From Verrucomicrobiia bacterium (lineage in GTDB: Bacteria > Verrucomicrobiota > Verrucomicrobiia > Limisphaerales > UBA8199), in contig DASYZB010000087.1 in NCBI GenBank assembly GCA_035946615.1, positions 1 to 58,518 on the forward strand: a DNA stretch of 58,518 nucleotides, written 5' to 3'. Under the pieces are notes generated by a model that made no database searches, was not told where the DNA came from, and saw only the letters and a list, made by a program, of their open reading frames with translations. The stretch's first letter is position 1. The number at the start of each line of letters is the position of its first letter. Position numbers and translations under genes: made by a program. Positions 42,381 to 52,207 of this stretch are shown here, one piece after another.

Positions 42381-44213
42381 GTGAACGCAACCGCCTTTGA
42401 GAGCAGCGACAGTGTCCGGCACTCCAAGCCTCTGCGCTACGTCCAATCGCTGAAATTGGATGAGCCGCTGGAGATGGAACTTGGCGGCCATTTGCCGAGC
42501 CTGGAAATCGCCTATGAGACATATGGTCGGCTCAATGCGGCTCGGGATAATGCCGTATTGGTCTGCCACGCCATCAGCGGCGATTCCCATGTGGCCAGGC
42601 ACAGCGACCAGGACGATCCCGGATGGTGGGACATTGCAGTCGGTCCTGGGAAAGCGATTGATACGGACAGGTTTTTCGTGGTGTGCCCCAACCTGTTGGG
42701 CGGCTGCCGCGGAACCACGGGGCCGGGCAGCGCCAATCCGATTACGGGCAAGCCTTATGGGCGCGATTTCCCGACCGTCACCGTGGCCGATATGGTGGAG
42801 GTCCAGCGCCGGCTGATTGATTCTCTGGGTATTCGCCAACTCCGCGCGGTTGTCGGGGGCTCCCTGGGGGGACACCAGGCGCTGACCTGGGCGACCCGTT
42901 TCCCAGACCGCCTGCGCGGCGTCATTGCCCTGGCAACCTCGCCGCGCCTGACCAGCCAGGCCCTGGCGTTCGATATTGTGGGGCGCAACGCGATTCTGCG
43001 CGACCCGCACTTCGACGGCGGCCAATACTATGGAAAATCCAACGGGCCGTCGGTGGGCCTGGCGCTGGCTCGGATGATAGGCCACATCACCTACTTGTCT
43101 CCGGAGGCCATGCGCGAGAAATTCGAGGCGGACCGTCTGCACCCGCGGGACGTGGCGATCGAATTCGAGAAGAAATTCTCCGTAGGTTCCTATTTGGGCT
43201 ATCAAGGGGCGAAATTTGTCGAGCGCTTCGACGCCAACAGTTACGTGACCCTTTCGTTGGCGATGGACCTGTTCGACCTGGGGAATACACCTGCCGAACT
43301 GGCCGCCGCGTTTCGTCCAGCCCGCTGCCGCTGCTTGGTGCTGAGTTTTTCCAGTGACTGGCTGTTTCCCCCTGCCCAGTCACGGGACATCGTCAATGCC
43401 CTGGTCGCCAACGGCGCGGCCGTCAGCTACTGCAATGTCCAGAGCGGTTGCGGGCACGACGCCTTCCTTTTGCCGGACGAGATCGAGATTTACGGCGGGA
43501 TGATGCGGGCGTTTCTGGATGACCTGGCGCCAGAGGGCAACTCTCACGCGGCCATCAAAGACGAGCTGCATGGTCCCACCAGCATCTTCCACCAGCATCG
43601 GCTGGATTACGACCGCATCCTGGAGTTGGTGCCCTCCGGGTCGAGCGTGCTGGACCTGGGCTGCGGGTCAGGCGGATTGCTTGCCGGCCTGCAGCGGCGC
43701 AATCCCCGGCGGCTGGTTGGAGTCGAACTGGACGAACGCAAGATTCTCACCTGCATCGGGCGCGGGCTGGACGTCATCCAGGCCGACCTGAACAAAGGGC
43801 TGGCTGCGTTCGGGACGGATGAGTTTGACTGCGTGATATTGTCGCAAACGCTGCAGGCTGTGTTCGATGTGGACGGTCTCCTGACAGAAATGCTCCGGGT
43901 TGGCCGTGAGTGCATCGTGAGCATCCCTAATTTCGGGTATCATCGACTCCGCCGCATGCTGGCGGAGGAGGGCCGGTCGCCCAAATCCGCGGGTGTTTTG
44001 CACAACGAATGGTATAACACCCCGAACATTCGCTTCTTCACCATTGCGGATTTTGAAGATTTTTGCCGCTCAAAAGAGATTCGAGTTCACCGTCAAATCG
44101 CGTTTGACACGGAAGCCGGGGCGGAAGTCTTCAGCGAACCGAACCTCAATGCGGACCTGGCTATCTTCGTCATTAGCCGCAAGGGGCCGGTTTCACCGGC
44201 GAGGCGGGAGTAA
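42381..44213 (+). CDS. metX: MetX-MetW fusion: homoserine O-acetyltransferase with methyltransferase-like domain
   Basis: A 610-residue protein starting with GTG. Residues 1-380 are homoserine O-acetyltransferase (alpha/beta hydrolase): [16 protein letters not shown], the nucleophile elbow [14 protein letters not shown] with Ser, Asp in [11 protein letters not shown] and His in [11 protein letters not shown]. Residues about 390-600 are Met[33 protein letters not shown] as the SAM-binding motif, then [15 protein letters not shown] and [15 protein letters not shown]. In most bacteria metX and metW are adjacent separate genes and MetW activates MetX; here they are one polypeptide. The gene starts the methionine/threonine pair with thrC, one nucleotide apart. 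Confidence 0.93.
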   Translation: MNATAFESSDSVRHSKPLRYVQSLKLDEPLEMELGGHLPSLEIAYETYGRLNAARDNAVLVCHAISGDSHVARHSDQDDPGWWDIAVGPGKAIDTDRFFVVCPNLLGGCRGTTGPGSANPITGKPYGRDFPTVTVADMVEVQRRLIDSLGIRQLRAVVGGSLGGHQALTWATRFPDRLRGVIALATSPRLTSQALAFDIVGRNAILRDPHFDGGQYYGKSNGPSVGLALARMIGHITYLSPEAMREKFEADRLHPRDVAIEFEKKFSVGSYLGYQGAKFVERFDANSYVTLSLAMDLFDLGNTPAELAAAFRPARCRCLVLSFSSDWLFPPAQSRDIVNALVANGAAVSYCNVQSGCGHDAFLLPDEIEIYGGMMRAFLDDLAPEGNSHAAIKDELHGPTSIFHQHRLDYDRILELVPSGSSVLDLGCGSGGLLAGLQRRNPRRLVGVELDERKILTCIGRGLDVIQADLNKGLAAFGTDEFDCVILSQTLQAVFDVDGLLTEMLRVGRECIVSIPNFGYHRLRRMLAEEGRSPKSAGVLHNEWYNTPNIRFFTIADFEDFCRSKEIRVHRQIAFDTEAGAEVFSEPNLNADLAIFVISRKGPVSPARRE

Positions 44214-44214
44214 C

Positions 44215-45561
<1,347 letters not shown>

Positions 45562-45588
45562 CGCACAGCGAAGAAAGGGAACTCGAAC

Positions 45589-46473
45589 ATGAAAAAGAGC
45601 GAATTGGTCAAACGCTACCGGATTGATAATGGAAAGAAATTCAAGCTCGATGCAATAGCTCCCGGTGACACCTGGAAGCTCAAATCCAAAGAGCACGCGC
45701 AGGAATGGCTTGAAGAGGGCGTGGCCAGGCTCAGCGAATTGCAGGCCAGGCTTTACGCCCAGAACCAATGGGGTCTGCTTCTCATTTTTCAGGCCATGGA
45801 TGCGGCCGGCAAAGACGGCACCATCAAACACGTGATGTCGGGCGTCAATCCCCAGGGCTGCCAGGTCTATTCGTTCAAAGTCCCATCCGATGAGGAACTC
45901 AGCCATGATTTCCTCTGGCGCACCGCCAAGTGCCTGCCTGAGCGGGGCCGGATAGGCATTTTCAATCGGTCGTATTACGAAGAAGTCCTGGTGGTGCGAG
46001 CGCATCCCGAACTGCTGGACCGCCAAAGGCTCCCGCGCCAATGCGTGACAAAGGACATCTGGTCTGAGCGCTTTGAAAGCATCGAATCATTCGAGCGCCA
46101 TCTGCACCGCAACGGTTTCATCGTGCGAAAGTTTTTCCTGCATCTCTCGAAAGAGGAACAGTGCCGGCGTCTGTTGAGCCGGCTGGACGAGCCCGAAAAG
46201 ATGTGGAAGTTCTCCGTAGCTGATGTCGAGGAACGCAAGCTCTGGAAAGATTATCAAAAGGCTTACGAAGAAACCATTCAGCGAACGGCCACGGCAAAGG
46301 CCCCATGGTATGTGGTGCCCGCAGACCATAAATGGTTCACGCGGCTGGTGGTGGCGGAGGTGGTTGTGGATGCCCTCGAAGGCTTGGGATTGTCTTACCC
46401 CAAGGTCCTGCCGTCCCGGCTTAAGGAGTTGGCCGGCATGCGCAAGGCGCTGATGCGAGAGTCGAAGCGATAG
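45589..46473 (+). CDS. polyphosphate kinase 2 family protein
   Basis: A 294-residue PPK2-type phosphotransferase. The P-loop is FQAMDAAGKDGTIKHVMSGV (about residues 68-87), followed by QVYSFKVPSDEELSHDFLWR. The lid and Walker B region carries RIGIFNRSYYEEVLVVRAHP. Length and motifs match the single-domain PPK2 enzymes that use polyphosphate to phosphorylate nucleotides. The start at 45589 has a purine-rich GAAAGGGAA upstream. It is followed after 2 nt by hpt, so a shared role in purine nucleotide economy is plausible; that link is inference. Confidence 0.92.
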   Translation: MKKSELVKRYRIDNGKKFKLDAIAPGDTWKLKSKEHAQEWLEEGVARLSELQARLYAQNQWGLLLIFQAMDAAGKDGTIKHVMSGVNPQGCQVYSFKVPSDEELSHDFLWRTAKCLPERGRIGIFNRSYYEEVLVVRAHPELLDRQRLPRQCVTKDIWSERFESIESFERHLHRNGFIVRKFFLHLSKEEQCRRLLSRLDEPEKMWKFSVADVEERKLWKDYQKAYEETIQRTATAKAPWYVVPADHKWFTRLVVAEVVVDALEGLGLSYPKVLPSRLKELAGMRKALMRESKR

Positions 46474-46475
46474 AA

Positions 46476-47156
46476 ATGCCGCCGCCAATGGATCGTCGCA
46501 AAACAATCACAATGGACCGGCCAAAAAGAATCCTCTCCGGCATGGCATCGAGCGCTCGAAACTCGAACGCGCCTGCCGTTCCACTCCGCTGGCGCGGTGA
46601 AATCGAGCGGGTCCTGATCTCGGCGGAGCAGATTCAACGCCGGTTGCGGACGCTATCCCGTCATATCCAGCGCGACTTTGCGGGACGTGAGTTGGTGGTG
46701 GTTTCCTTGCTTAACGGCACGGTAATGTTTCTGGCGGACCTGGTCCGCTACCTGGATTTGCCCCTGCGCCTGGACTTCATCGGCATCTCCAGTTATGGAG
46801 CAGGCACAGAGTCGGGCGAACTGGTCATCACCAAGGAACTGCGGCTGGATGTGCGCGGGCGCGATGTGCTGCTGGTCGATGACATCCTGGATACGGGCAA
46901 GACCATGCGCCGGGTGCTGGGAAAACTCCGCGCGCTCAAGCCGCGCCGGATCAGAGTCTGCGTGCTGCTGAACAAGCCGGCGCGCCGCATCGGGACGGTC
47001 GAGGCGCACTATGTGGGATTCGACGTCCCGGATTTTTTCGTTGTGGGATATGGGCTGGATTTTGCCGAGCGATTCCGAAACTTGCCTTTCGTAGGGGTCC
47101 TGCACCCCCACGTTTATGCCCAAGGCACTGCGAAGCGCGCAGCAAATGGCGCGTGA
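46476..47156 (+). CDS. hpt: hypoxanthine phosphoribosyltransferase
   Basis: A 226-residue type I phosphoribosyltransferase. The core starts around RWRGEIERVLISAEQIQRRL. It contains LVVVSLLNGTVMFLADLVRY, LDFIGISSYGAGTESG and the PRPP-binding motif DVLLVDDILDTGKTMRRVLG. VGFDVPDFFVVGYGLDFAER near the end is the usual purine-binding region. It converts hypoxanthine or guanine plus PRPP to IMP or GMP. The ATG at 46476 follows ppk2 by 2 nt, but the first 30 residues lack homology, and ATGs at 46512 or 46542 are possible true starts. Confidence 0.92.
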   Translation: MPPPMDRRKTITMDRPKRILSGMASSARNSNAPAVPLRWRGEIERVLISAEQIQRRLRTLSRHIQRDFAGRELVVVSLLNGTVMFLADLVRYLDLPLRLDFIGISSYGAGTESGELVITKELRLDVRGRDVLLVDDILDTGKTMRRVLGKLRALKPRRIRVCVLLNKPARRIGTVEAHYVGFDVPDFFVVGYGLDFAERFRNLPFVGVLHPHVYAQGTAKRAANGA

Positions 47157-47167
47157 AGCGGGAGCGT

Positions 47168-47413
47168 ATGCGCGTAAAGGTCAGTTTTTATTCTTATTTT
47201 AAAGAGCTGGCGGGATGTTCGGAAATAGCTCAGGAACTGCCCGAGGACAGCAAGCTGGAGGAGCTGTTGCAAGCCCTCTGGAAGCGCTTTCCACAATTGA
47301 AACCGATGCAAAGATCGACTCTGGTCGCCGTGGGAATCGAGTACCAGGAACCCGGCTATGTCTTAAAGGAAGGCGACGAGGTCTCGCTCTTCCCACCGGT
47401 GCAAGGAGGGTGA
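47168..47413 (+). CDS. moaD: molybdopterin synthase sulfur carrier subunit
   Basis: An 81-residue ubiquitin-like protein from ATG at 47168 (MRVKVSFYSYFKELAGCSEI). The fold is MoaD-like: the edge strand, EELLQALWKRFPQLK, then GDEVSLFPPVQGG. The terminal Gly-Gly is the site that becomes a thiocarboxylate. It is directly followed by moaE (no gap), its partner in making molybdopterin from precursor Z. A start at 47153 would add five residues (MKRER). Confidence 0.88.
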   Translation: MRVKVSFYSYFKELAGCSEIAQELPEDSKLEELLQALWKRFPQLKPMQRSTLVAVGIEYQEPGYVLKEGDEVSLFPPVQGG

Positions 47414-47848
47414 TTGGGAGAGCGTCTTTCCTTCGATGCGGGCCTTTGCAAAGCAGTGAAACGGGAACTAAAGATCACTAACGAGCCGGTTGATGAACAC
47501 CAGTTGCTCTCAGGGCGCGCGCTCTCCACCGGAATGGGGGCGGTGGTCTGTTTTACTGGTGTGGTGCGCGAGAGCGAGGCGGGACAAAAGATTGCGGCCA
47601 TCGAGTACGAGGCCTTCCAGCGGATGGCCGAACACCAATTCGAATTGCTCTTCGACCAAATGCAACAGCGCTGGCCAATCGAGTCGGTCAGGCTGGTTCA
47701 CCGGACCGGGGTGGTGGCCGTCAACGAGCCGTCTCTTTGGGTGGAGGTCGTCGCGCCCCATCGCGGAGTGGCCTTCGAGGCCTGCCGCTGGTTGATCGAT
47801 GAAATGAAGCGCGTCGTGCCGATTTGGAAGAAACCGGTTAAGAACTAG
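47414..47848 (+). CDS. moaE: molybdopterin synthase catalytic subunit
   Basis: A 144-residue protein beginning with TTG at 47414, immediately after the moaD stop. Family features are GAVVCFTGVVRESEAGQKIA, IEYEAFQRMAEHQFELLF, VHRTGVVAVNEPSLWVEVVA and the C-terminal EACRWLIDEMKRVVPIWKK, which holds the conserved Lys residues of the active site. A Shine-Dalgarno-like AGGAGGG lies just before it. With MoaD it converts cyclic pyranopterin monophosphate to molybdopterin. The remaining moa genes are not in the window. Confidence 0.9.
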   Translation: MGERLSFDAGLCKAVKRELKITNEPVDEHQLLSGRALSTGMGAVVCFTGVVRESEAGQKIAAIEYEAFQRMAEHQFELLFDQMQQRWPIESVRLVHRTGVVAVNEPSLWVEVVAPHRGVAFEACRWLIDEMKRVVPIWKKPVKN

Positions 47849-48067
47849 AGTAGTTTCTTGAACTCATCCACAGGGGTAGATTAGCGCCTGTCGCATGTCG
47901 TAATCTTACCGCACGCTGTTAGATGCGGTCAAAGCTTCCCGCGTCTTTCGCTTGCCCCTTGCAAGTTCTTGGGCAGGGGCTATGGTGGACAAGGCCGCTC
48001 GTGCCGCCAATTTCCCGAGCAATTCGTCCCGGACGAGCGGCTCCTCATCATGCACAAGGTTTAGATT

Positions 48068-50146
48068 GTGAAGACCATTTCGACGACCGCCGAGCGCCCC
48101 CAGGCCAATCGCCTGGCACGGGAGAAATCGCCCTACCTTCTGCAGCACCAATTCAACCCGGTGGATTGGCGCGCTTGGGGGGAGGAGGCTTTTGCCGCCG
48201 CGCGGCGGGAGGACAAGCCCATTTTCCTCAGCATTGGCTACTCGACATGCCATTGGTGCCATGTCATGGAGCGGGAATCGTTCGAGAATGAGCGGGTGGC
48301 GCGGTTTCTCAATCGGCACTTCATCAACATCAAACTGGATCGGGAAGAAAGGCCGGATGTCGATAAGATTTACATGACATTTGTCCAGGCCACCACCGGC
48401 CAGGGCGGTTGGCCGTTGAATGTCTTCCTCACACCGGACCTGAAGCCCTTTTTCGGCGGCACCTATTTCCCACCGGACGCCATTCATGGCCGCGCCGGGT
48501 TTTTGCAGCTCTTGGAACACATCCGGCAGCTTTGGGAATCGCGCCGCGGAGATGTCGCCAATTCGGCGCAGGACATCCATTCGAAGCTCGAACAGGCGAC
48601 CGCTGCCGAGGGGCAGGCTTGCGATGCCGGCCTTTTGCCCGAGGCGGTTCGTTCCGCGGGCGCGCGGCTCAAGCAAAACTATGACCCAGTCCATGGAGGG
48701 TTTGGTGACGCGCCGAAGTTCCCGCAACCGAGCCACCCGCAATTCCTGCTGCGCTATGGCGCCGGCTTTCACGACCCTGAAGCCATCGACATGGTGCTGC
48801 GCACCTGCGAGCACATGGCGGCGGGCGGCATTCACGATCAGCTTGGCGGCGGTTTTGCGCGCTATTCGGTGGATCGAGCGTGGCTGGTGCCGCATTTCGA
48901 GAAGATGCTCTACGACAATGCGCAACTGGCGCAGCTTTACCTGGAGGCCTGGCTGGTCAGCGGCAATCCGCTTCACGCATTTGTGGCACGAGATATTCTC
49001 GACTACGTTTTGCGAGACATGACGCATCCCGAGGGTGGATTTTATTCTGCCGAAGATGCCGACAGCGAAGGCCACGAGGGCAAATTCTATTGCTGGACGA
49101 CGGCAGAACTGTCCAGCCTGCTGAGCAGGGAAGAGTTCAAAGTTGCTGCCCGCTATTTTGGGATGAGCGAAAAGGGCAACTTTGTCGATCATAGTCATCC
49201 GCAGCCGCTGTCGAACCAAAACGTCTTGAGCATCGTCGATCCAAACGTGTCCGATTTGGAGCGTCCGCCGCTGGAATCGGCGAGGCGCAAGATGTTTGCG
49301 GCGCGCGGCCATCGGGTGCGTCCGCATTTGGACGATAAGATATTGGCCTCATGGAATGGGCTGATGCTCGGGGCCATGGCGCGCGCCTATGCCGTGCTGG
49401 GCGAGGAGGTTTATCGCGCCGCGGCCGAGAAGAATTTGGGTTTCCTGCAAAAGAGACTTTGGGACCCAGAGACGCGAACTCTCCATCATCGTTGGCGCGA
49501 GGGCGAGCACGACCAGGCGCAGTTGCTCGAAGGTTACGCCTTCCTCCTTTCCGGGGTTTTGGATTTATACGAAGCGACACTCCTGCCGCGTCATTTGGAA
49601 TTCGCCATTGCCCTGGCGCAAAGCATGATGGCGAACTTCTTTGACTCCGGATCAGGCGGTTTTTGGCAAAGCCCGCTTCAAAGCACGGACCTGATTCTGC
49701 GCCTCAAGGAGTACTACGACGGGGCGGAACCTTCGGGCAACTCAGCGGCCATGATGGGACTCCTGCGACTGGGAAGGCTCACAGGCAACGAAAGCTTCAT
49801 TCAAGCCGCCGAAAAGACCCTCCACTTGTTCGCTGGTCGTTTGCGGCAAATCCCGCAAGCCATGGCTTTTATGTTGCAGGCGCTGGATTTTTGGCTGGTC
49901 GAACCTGTGCGGGCTGTGATCGCGGGAGACCCGGAGCACCCGGAAACAAAGAGGCTCATTCACGCGGCTCATTCGGTTTACCATCCGCACAAAATCATCC
50001 TGGGTTCCGCGGGGCCTGTCGAACCGTTCGCCCGGACTCTGCCCACGACCGAAGGGCCTGTCGCTTATCTCTGCACGGGAACGGCCTGCCAGCCACCTAC
50101 AAACGATTCCCAAAAGCTTTCCCAAATGCTTAAGGAAATAGAATAG
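48068..50146 (+). CDS. DUF255 thioredoxin-domain protein (YyaL/SSP411-like)
   Basis: A 692-residue protein starting with GTG. Residues 15-180 form the DUF255 thioredoxin-like domain: [20 protein letters not shown], the active-site-like [20 protein letters not shown], then [15 protein letters not shown] and [20 protein letters not shown]. The rest is an (alpha/alpha)6-barrel like N-acylglucosamine epimerases ([40 protein letters not shown]). Family members are widespread and of unclear function. Both redox cysteines are present. It stands alone. Confidence 0.9.
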   Translation: MKTISTTAERPQANRLAREKSPYLLQHQFNPVDWRAWGEEAFAAARREDKPIFLSIGYSTCHWCHVMERESFENERVARFLNRHFINIKLDREERPDVDKIYMTFVQATTGQGGWPLNVFLTPDLKPFFGGTYFPPDAIHGRAGFLQLLEHIRQLWESRRGDVANSAQDIHSKLEQATAAEGQACDAGLLPEAVRSAGARLKQNYDPVHGGFGDAPKFPQPSHPQFLLRYGAGFHDPEAIDMVLRTCEHMAAGGIHDQLGGGFARYSVDRAWLVPHFEKMLYDNAQLAQLYLEAWLVSGNPLHAFVARDILDYVLRDMTHPEGGFYSAEDADSEGHEGKFYCWTTAELSSLLSREEFKVAARYFGMSEKGNFVDHSHPQPLSNQNVLSIVDPNVSDLERPPLESARRKMFAARGHRVRPHLDDKILASWNGLMLGAMARAYAVLGEEVYRAAAEKNLGFLQKRLWDPETRTLHHRWREGEHDQAQLLEGYAFLLSGVLDLYEATLLPRHLEFAIALAQSMMANFFDSGSGGFWQSPLQSTDLILRLKEYYDGAEPSGNSAAMMGLLRLGRLTGNESFIQAAEKTLHLFAGRLRQIPQAMAFMLQALDFWLVEPVRAVIAGDPEHPETKRLIHAAHSVYHPHKIILGSAGPVEPFARTLPTTEGPVAYLCTGTACQPPTNDSQKLSQMLKEIE

Positions 50147-50192
50147 TTTGGTTCCGATTGCCAAGCGGAGAGCGCACGGATAGGTTTTAAGC

Positions 50193-50465
50193 ATGACGGC
50201 AAGCAGGAGAGCTTTTTGGGAGCAGCACCCCGGGTTGGTGTGGTCGAATCCGGGCGCCGGGGATTCTGCGCACATTCGAGCGGCGTTGGTGCGGCCTCGT
50301 TTTAGCCAACTGCTGGAGATCGCGCTGGAATTCGGTCTCAAACGCGTGCGCCAGGAATGGGCAATTCTCAGGGCGGAAGGGACGCCCGAGTCTGCGCGCG
50401 CTCAGCCGATTGTCGAGAGAATCCTACAGCATATAGAGGAGGGATTTGCCCGTGTTGCCGCCTGA
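50193..50465 (+). CDS. small helical protein, possible antitoxin-like partner of a lost nucleotidyltransferase
   Basis: A 90-residue mostly helical protein (RPRFSQLLEIALEFGLKRVR, then QEWAILRAEGTPESARAQPI and VERILQHIEEGFARV). Proteins of this shape often precede an AbiEii/AbiGii-type nucleotidyltransferase toxin gene. Here a GTG at 50452 overlaps the stop in the way such pairs do and would start LPPDTERVWHPNDP, which recalls the toxin's first ten residues, but similarity then ends. The toxin gene therefore seems to have been lost by deletion. The reading is tentative. Confidence 0.5.
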   Translation: MTASRRAFWEQHPGLVWSNPGAGDSAHIRAALVRPRFSQLLEIALEFGLKRVRQEWAILRAEGTPESARAQPIVERILQHIEEGFARVAA

Positions 50466-50563
50466 CACTGAGCGGGTCTGGCACCCGAATGATCCGGTTA
50501 GCCCCCGTTTTTATGCAGCTTTAAGCGCTGGTGTTTTTGGCCTGTTCCGAAGAGACTCGGGCC

Positions 50564-50980
50564 TCATATATAGTACATTTTTTTCTCGATGCCTTCGTCG
50601 AGCAACTGCTGGAAATTGATGGCGCCGGCGGTGGCTTGAAGCGTTTGTTGCAGCCGTTGCCAAGCGCGGCGCAATTCCGGCGGGCAGGCGCTGTCGTTGA
50701 GCGCGGGGCTGTCAAAAACCGTTCCGTGGACAGCGTTGAGCACATCGGCCAGGGTGATCTCTGCTGGAGGCCGAGCCAGGAGGTAACCCCCTTCTTTGCC
50801 GCGAAGGCTGCGAACAATGCCTTGCGCTTTGAGTTCGAGTAAAATCTGGACCAGATAATTGGGTGGGAGCCCCTGCTCCGCCGCTAAATGCTCGACCCGC
50901 ATTGCCACGCGCGCAGGATAATGCCGGGCCAAACCCAGAACAGCGCGTGCTGCGTAATCGCTCTTTACGGAAAGCTTCAC
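50564..50980 (-). CDS. Rrf2-family transcriptional regulator
   Basis: A 138-residue protein with the Rrf2 winged helix: MKLSVKSDYAARAVLGLARH, RVEHLAAEQGLPPNYLVQIL, and the wing GIVRSLRGKEGGYLLARPPA. The C-terminus is helical. The three cysteines that bind the iron-sulfur cluster in IscR or NsrR are not present; there is a single Cys (DSACPPELR), so a redox cofactor is unlikely. The start lies 4 nt after the stop of a truncated hydrolase gene on the same strand. Confidence 0.9.
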   Translation of the reverse strand: MKLSVKSDYAARAVLGLARHYPARVAMRVEHLAAEQGLPPNYLVQILLELKAQGIVRSLRGKEGGYLLARPPAEITLADVLNAVHGTVFDSPALNDSACPPELRRAWQRLQQTLQATAGAINFQQLLDEGIEKKMYYI

Positions 50981-50984
50981 CGGT

Positions 50985-51368
50985 TCAAATAATCATCCAT
51001 CCAGGACAAGGTCCGCCGGCAAGCCTTTTGGGAATGATCAAATATCCTGGAACAATCGCCCCGGCGAGATTATCGAACTGGAATTTCTCGACAATATATT
51101 CGGGCCTCTCTTCGCGAGAAACCAGTTGGACCTGCGGTACTTTCGGGCGTGGAGGAAGTTTGCCCAGAAGCTCCCAGAGTTGCGCCCGAATCTGCTTGCG
51201 TTTGAGATTCCAATCGCCTTCGGATTGAGGAGCCGAGAAAGGGGGTGGCAGCTCCGCTTTTGCCAGCCAGCGCGCCGCATCAGTTAGATTGGTTTGCGAC
51301 ATCAGGGGCTGGGCCACCAAACCGGTCAGGGCCGCCAACAGCAGAGCCCGGAATCGGGGTTTTCTCAT
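50985..51368 (-). pseudogene. truncated alpha/beta-hydrolase gene (N-terminal fragment)
   Basis: A 127-residue product with a signal peptide (FRALLLAALTGLVAQPLMS) and the N-terminal region of secreted acetyl-xylan-esterase/dienelactone-hydrolase-like proteins (VEKFQFDNLAGAIVPGYLII, then PKRLAGGPCPGWMII). In intact proteins the next segment is the YCHWHGG-like oxyanion loop and then the nucleophile Ser; these are missing because the frame stops. About 60 percent of the protein is absent. The Rrf2 gene starts 4 nt later, so the deletion end is close to its start. Confidence 0.65.
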
Positions 51369-51386
51369 TTCATCGGCCAGGGGCGG

Positions 51387-51965
51387 TTATTTGGCCCCGC
51401 CGTGTTGGATTTCCGCAGACACGCTTTTGACATCATTCGAGATCGTCACGGCCTTATTTCGGCTCAAGCCGTTTTCCTGGAAGATGGCCTGGATGTCCGC
51501 GAAGATGCCTTCCATTTTGGCCTGCGGATATTTGGCAGGGTTCAGGACCGCATCCAATTCCATCAGAAGGCGGGCGCGGCTCGAAGGGGAAAGCGGCTTT
51601 TCGGCGAAAGCGGCCGCCAGATCATCAACCAGTTTGGCCGCTGCAGCCGGGGAGGGCTTGGCCTGGAGCGCGCCTGCGAGCAATTCCTGAGTGAGCTTTT
51701 GTTTTTGAGCGGCAGTAACTTGGGAATTAGCGGAGATCGCCGTCAAATCAGTTTGAAACCGGCCCAAGGCGGGGGCAAGTGTTGGGGTTGGGGTGGCGGC
51801 ACTGGATGCGGGCGCCGGCGCTGTGGTGGGTGGCGCAACGCCCTGGCGCACGTTGTTCTCATTAGCCAGTTCCTTGGCGCGTTGTTTGATAATCACCTCC
51901 GGCCCGCCGTAAGTAACACCCGCCAGCGCTATGGCCAGACCGGCCACTGCAAAAATCGTTTTCAT
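51387..51965 (-). CDS. secreted protein of unknown function
   Basis: From ATG at 51965 (MKTIFAVAGLAIALAGVTYG signal) the product has 192 residues. A Pro/Ala/Thr-rich linker (VAPPTTAPAPASSAATPTPT) leads to a helical C-terminal domain with two similar halves (TQELLAGALQAKPSPAAAAK and ARLLMELDAVLNPAKYPQAK). No cysteines or known motifs are seen. Soluble periplasmic location is likely. It precedes the truncated hydrolase gene by 18 nt. Confidence 0.6.
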   Translation of the reverse strand: MKTIFAVAGLAIALAGVTYGGPEVIIKQRAKELANENNVRQGVAPPTTAPAPASSAATPTPTLAPALGRFQTDLTAISANSQVTAAQKQKLTQELLAGALQAKPSPAAAAKLVDDLAAAFAEKPLSPSSRARLLMELDAVLNPAKYPQAKMEGIFADIQAIFQENGLSRNKAVTISNDVKSVSAEIQHGGAK

Positions 51966-52207
51966 AGCACGCCTCAGTTTCGATAAAGCGTGGACCCGGG
52001 AGGATTGATTGTCAATGCAGGCTATGGCCCGTTCTGTCCATGCAGCCGGTTTTTCACAATTCATCCTTCCTTCTCCGCCCCTGGCTTGGCGAATGCTCTC
52101 TTAGGGTCGGTTTAGTAGTTCCCGGGTTCTGTATGTAAATAGGGCAATTATGTCCATAAATGCGCCTCGACCAGGCAGCGGAATGACCGAATAAAACGCA
52201 AAATTCA

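Noticed and set aside
47906-49327. 473-codon minus-strand frame opposite the DUF255 gene
   Set aside because: It mirrors the codon structure of the plus-strand gene, which has clear family motifs; the antisense product has none.
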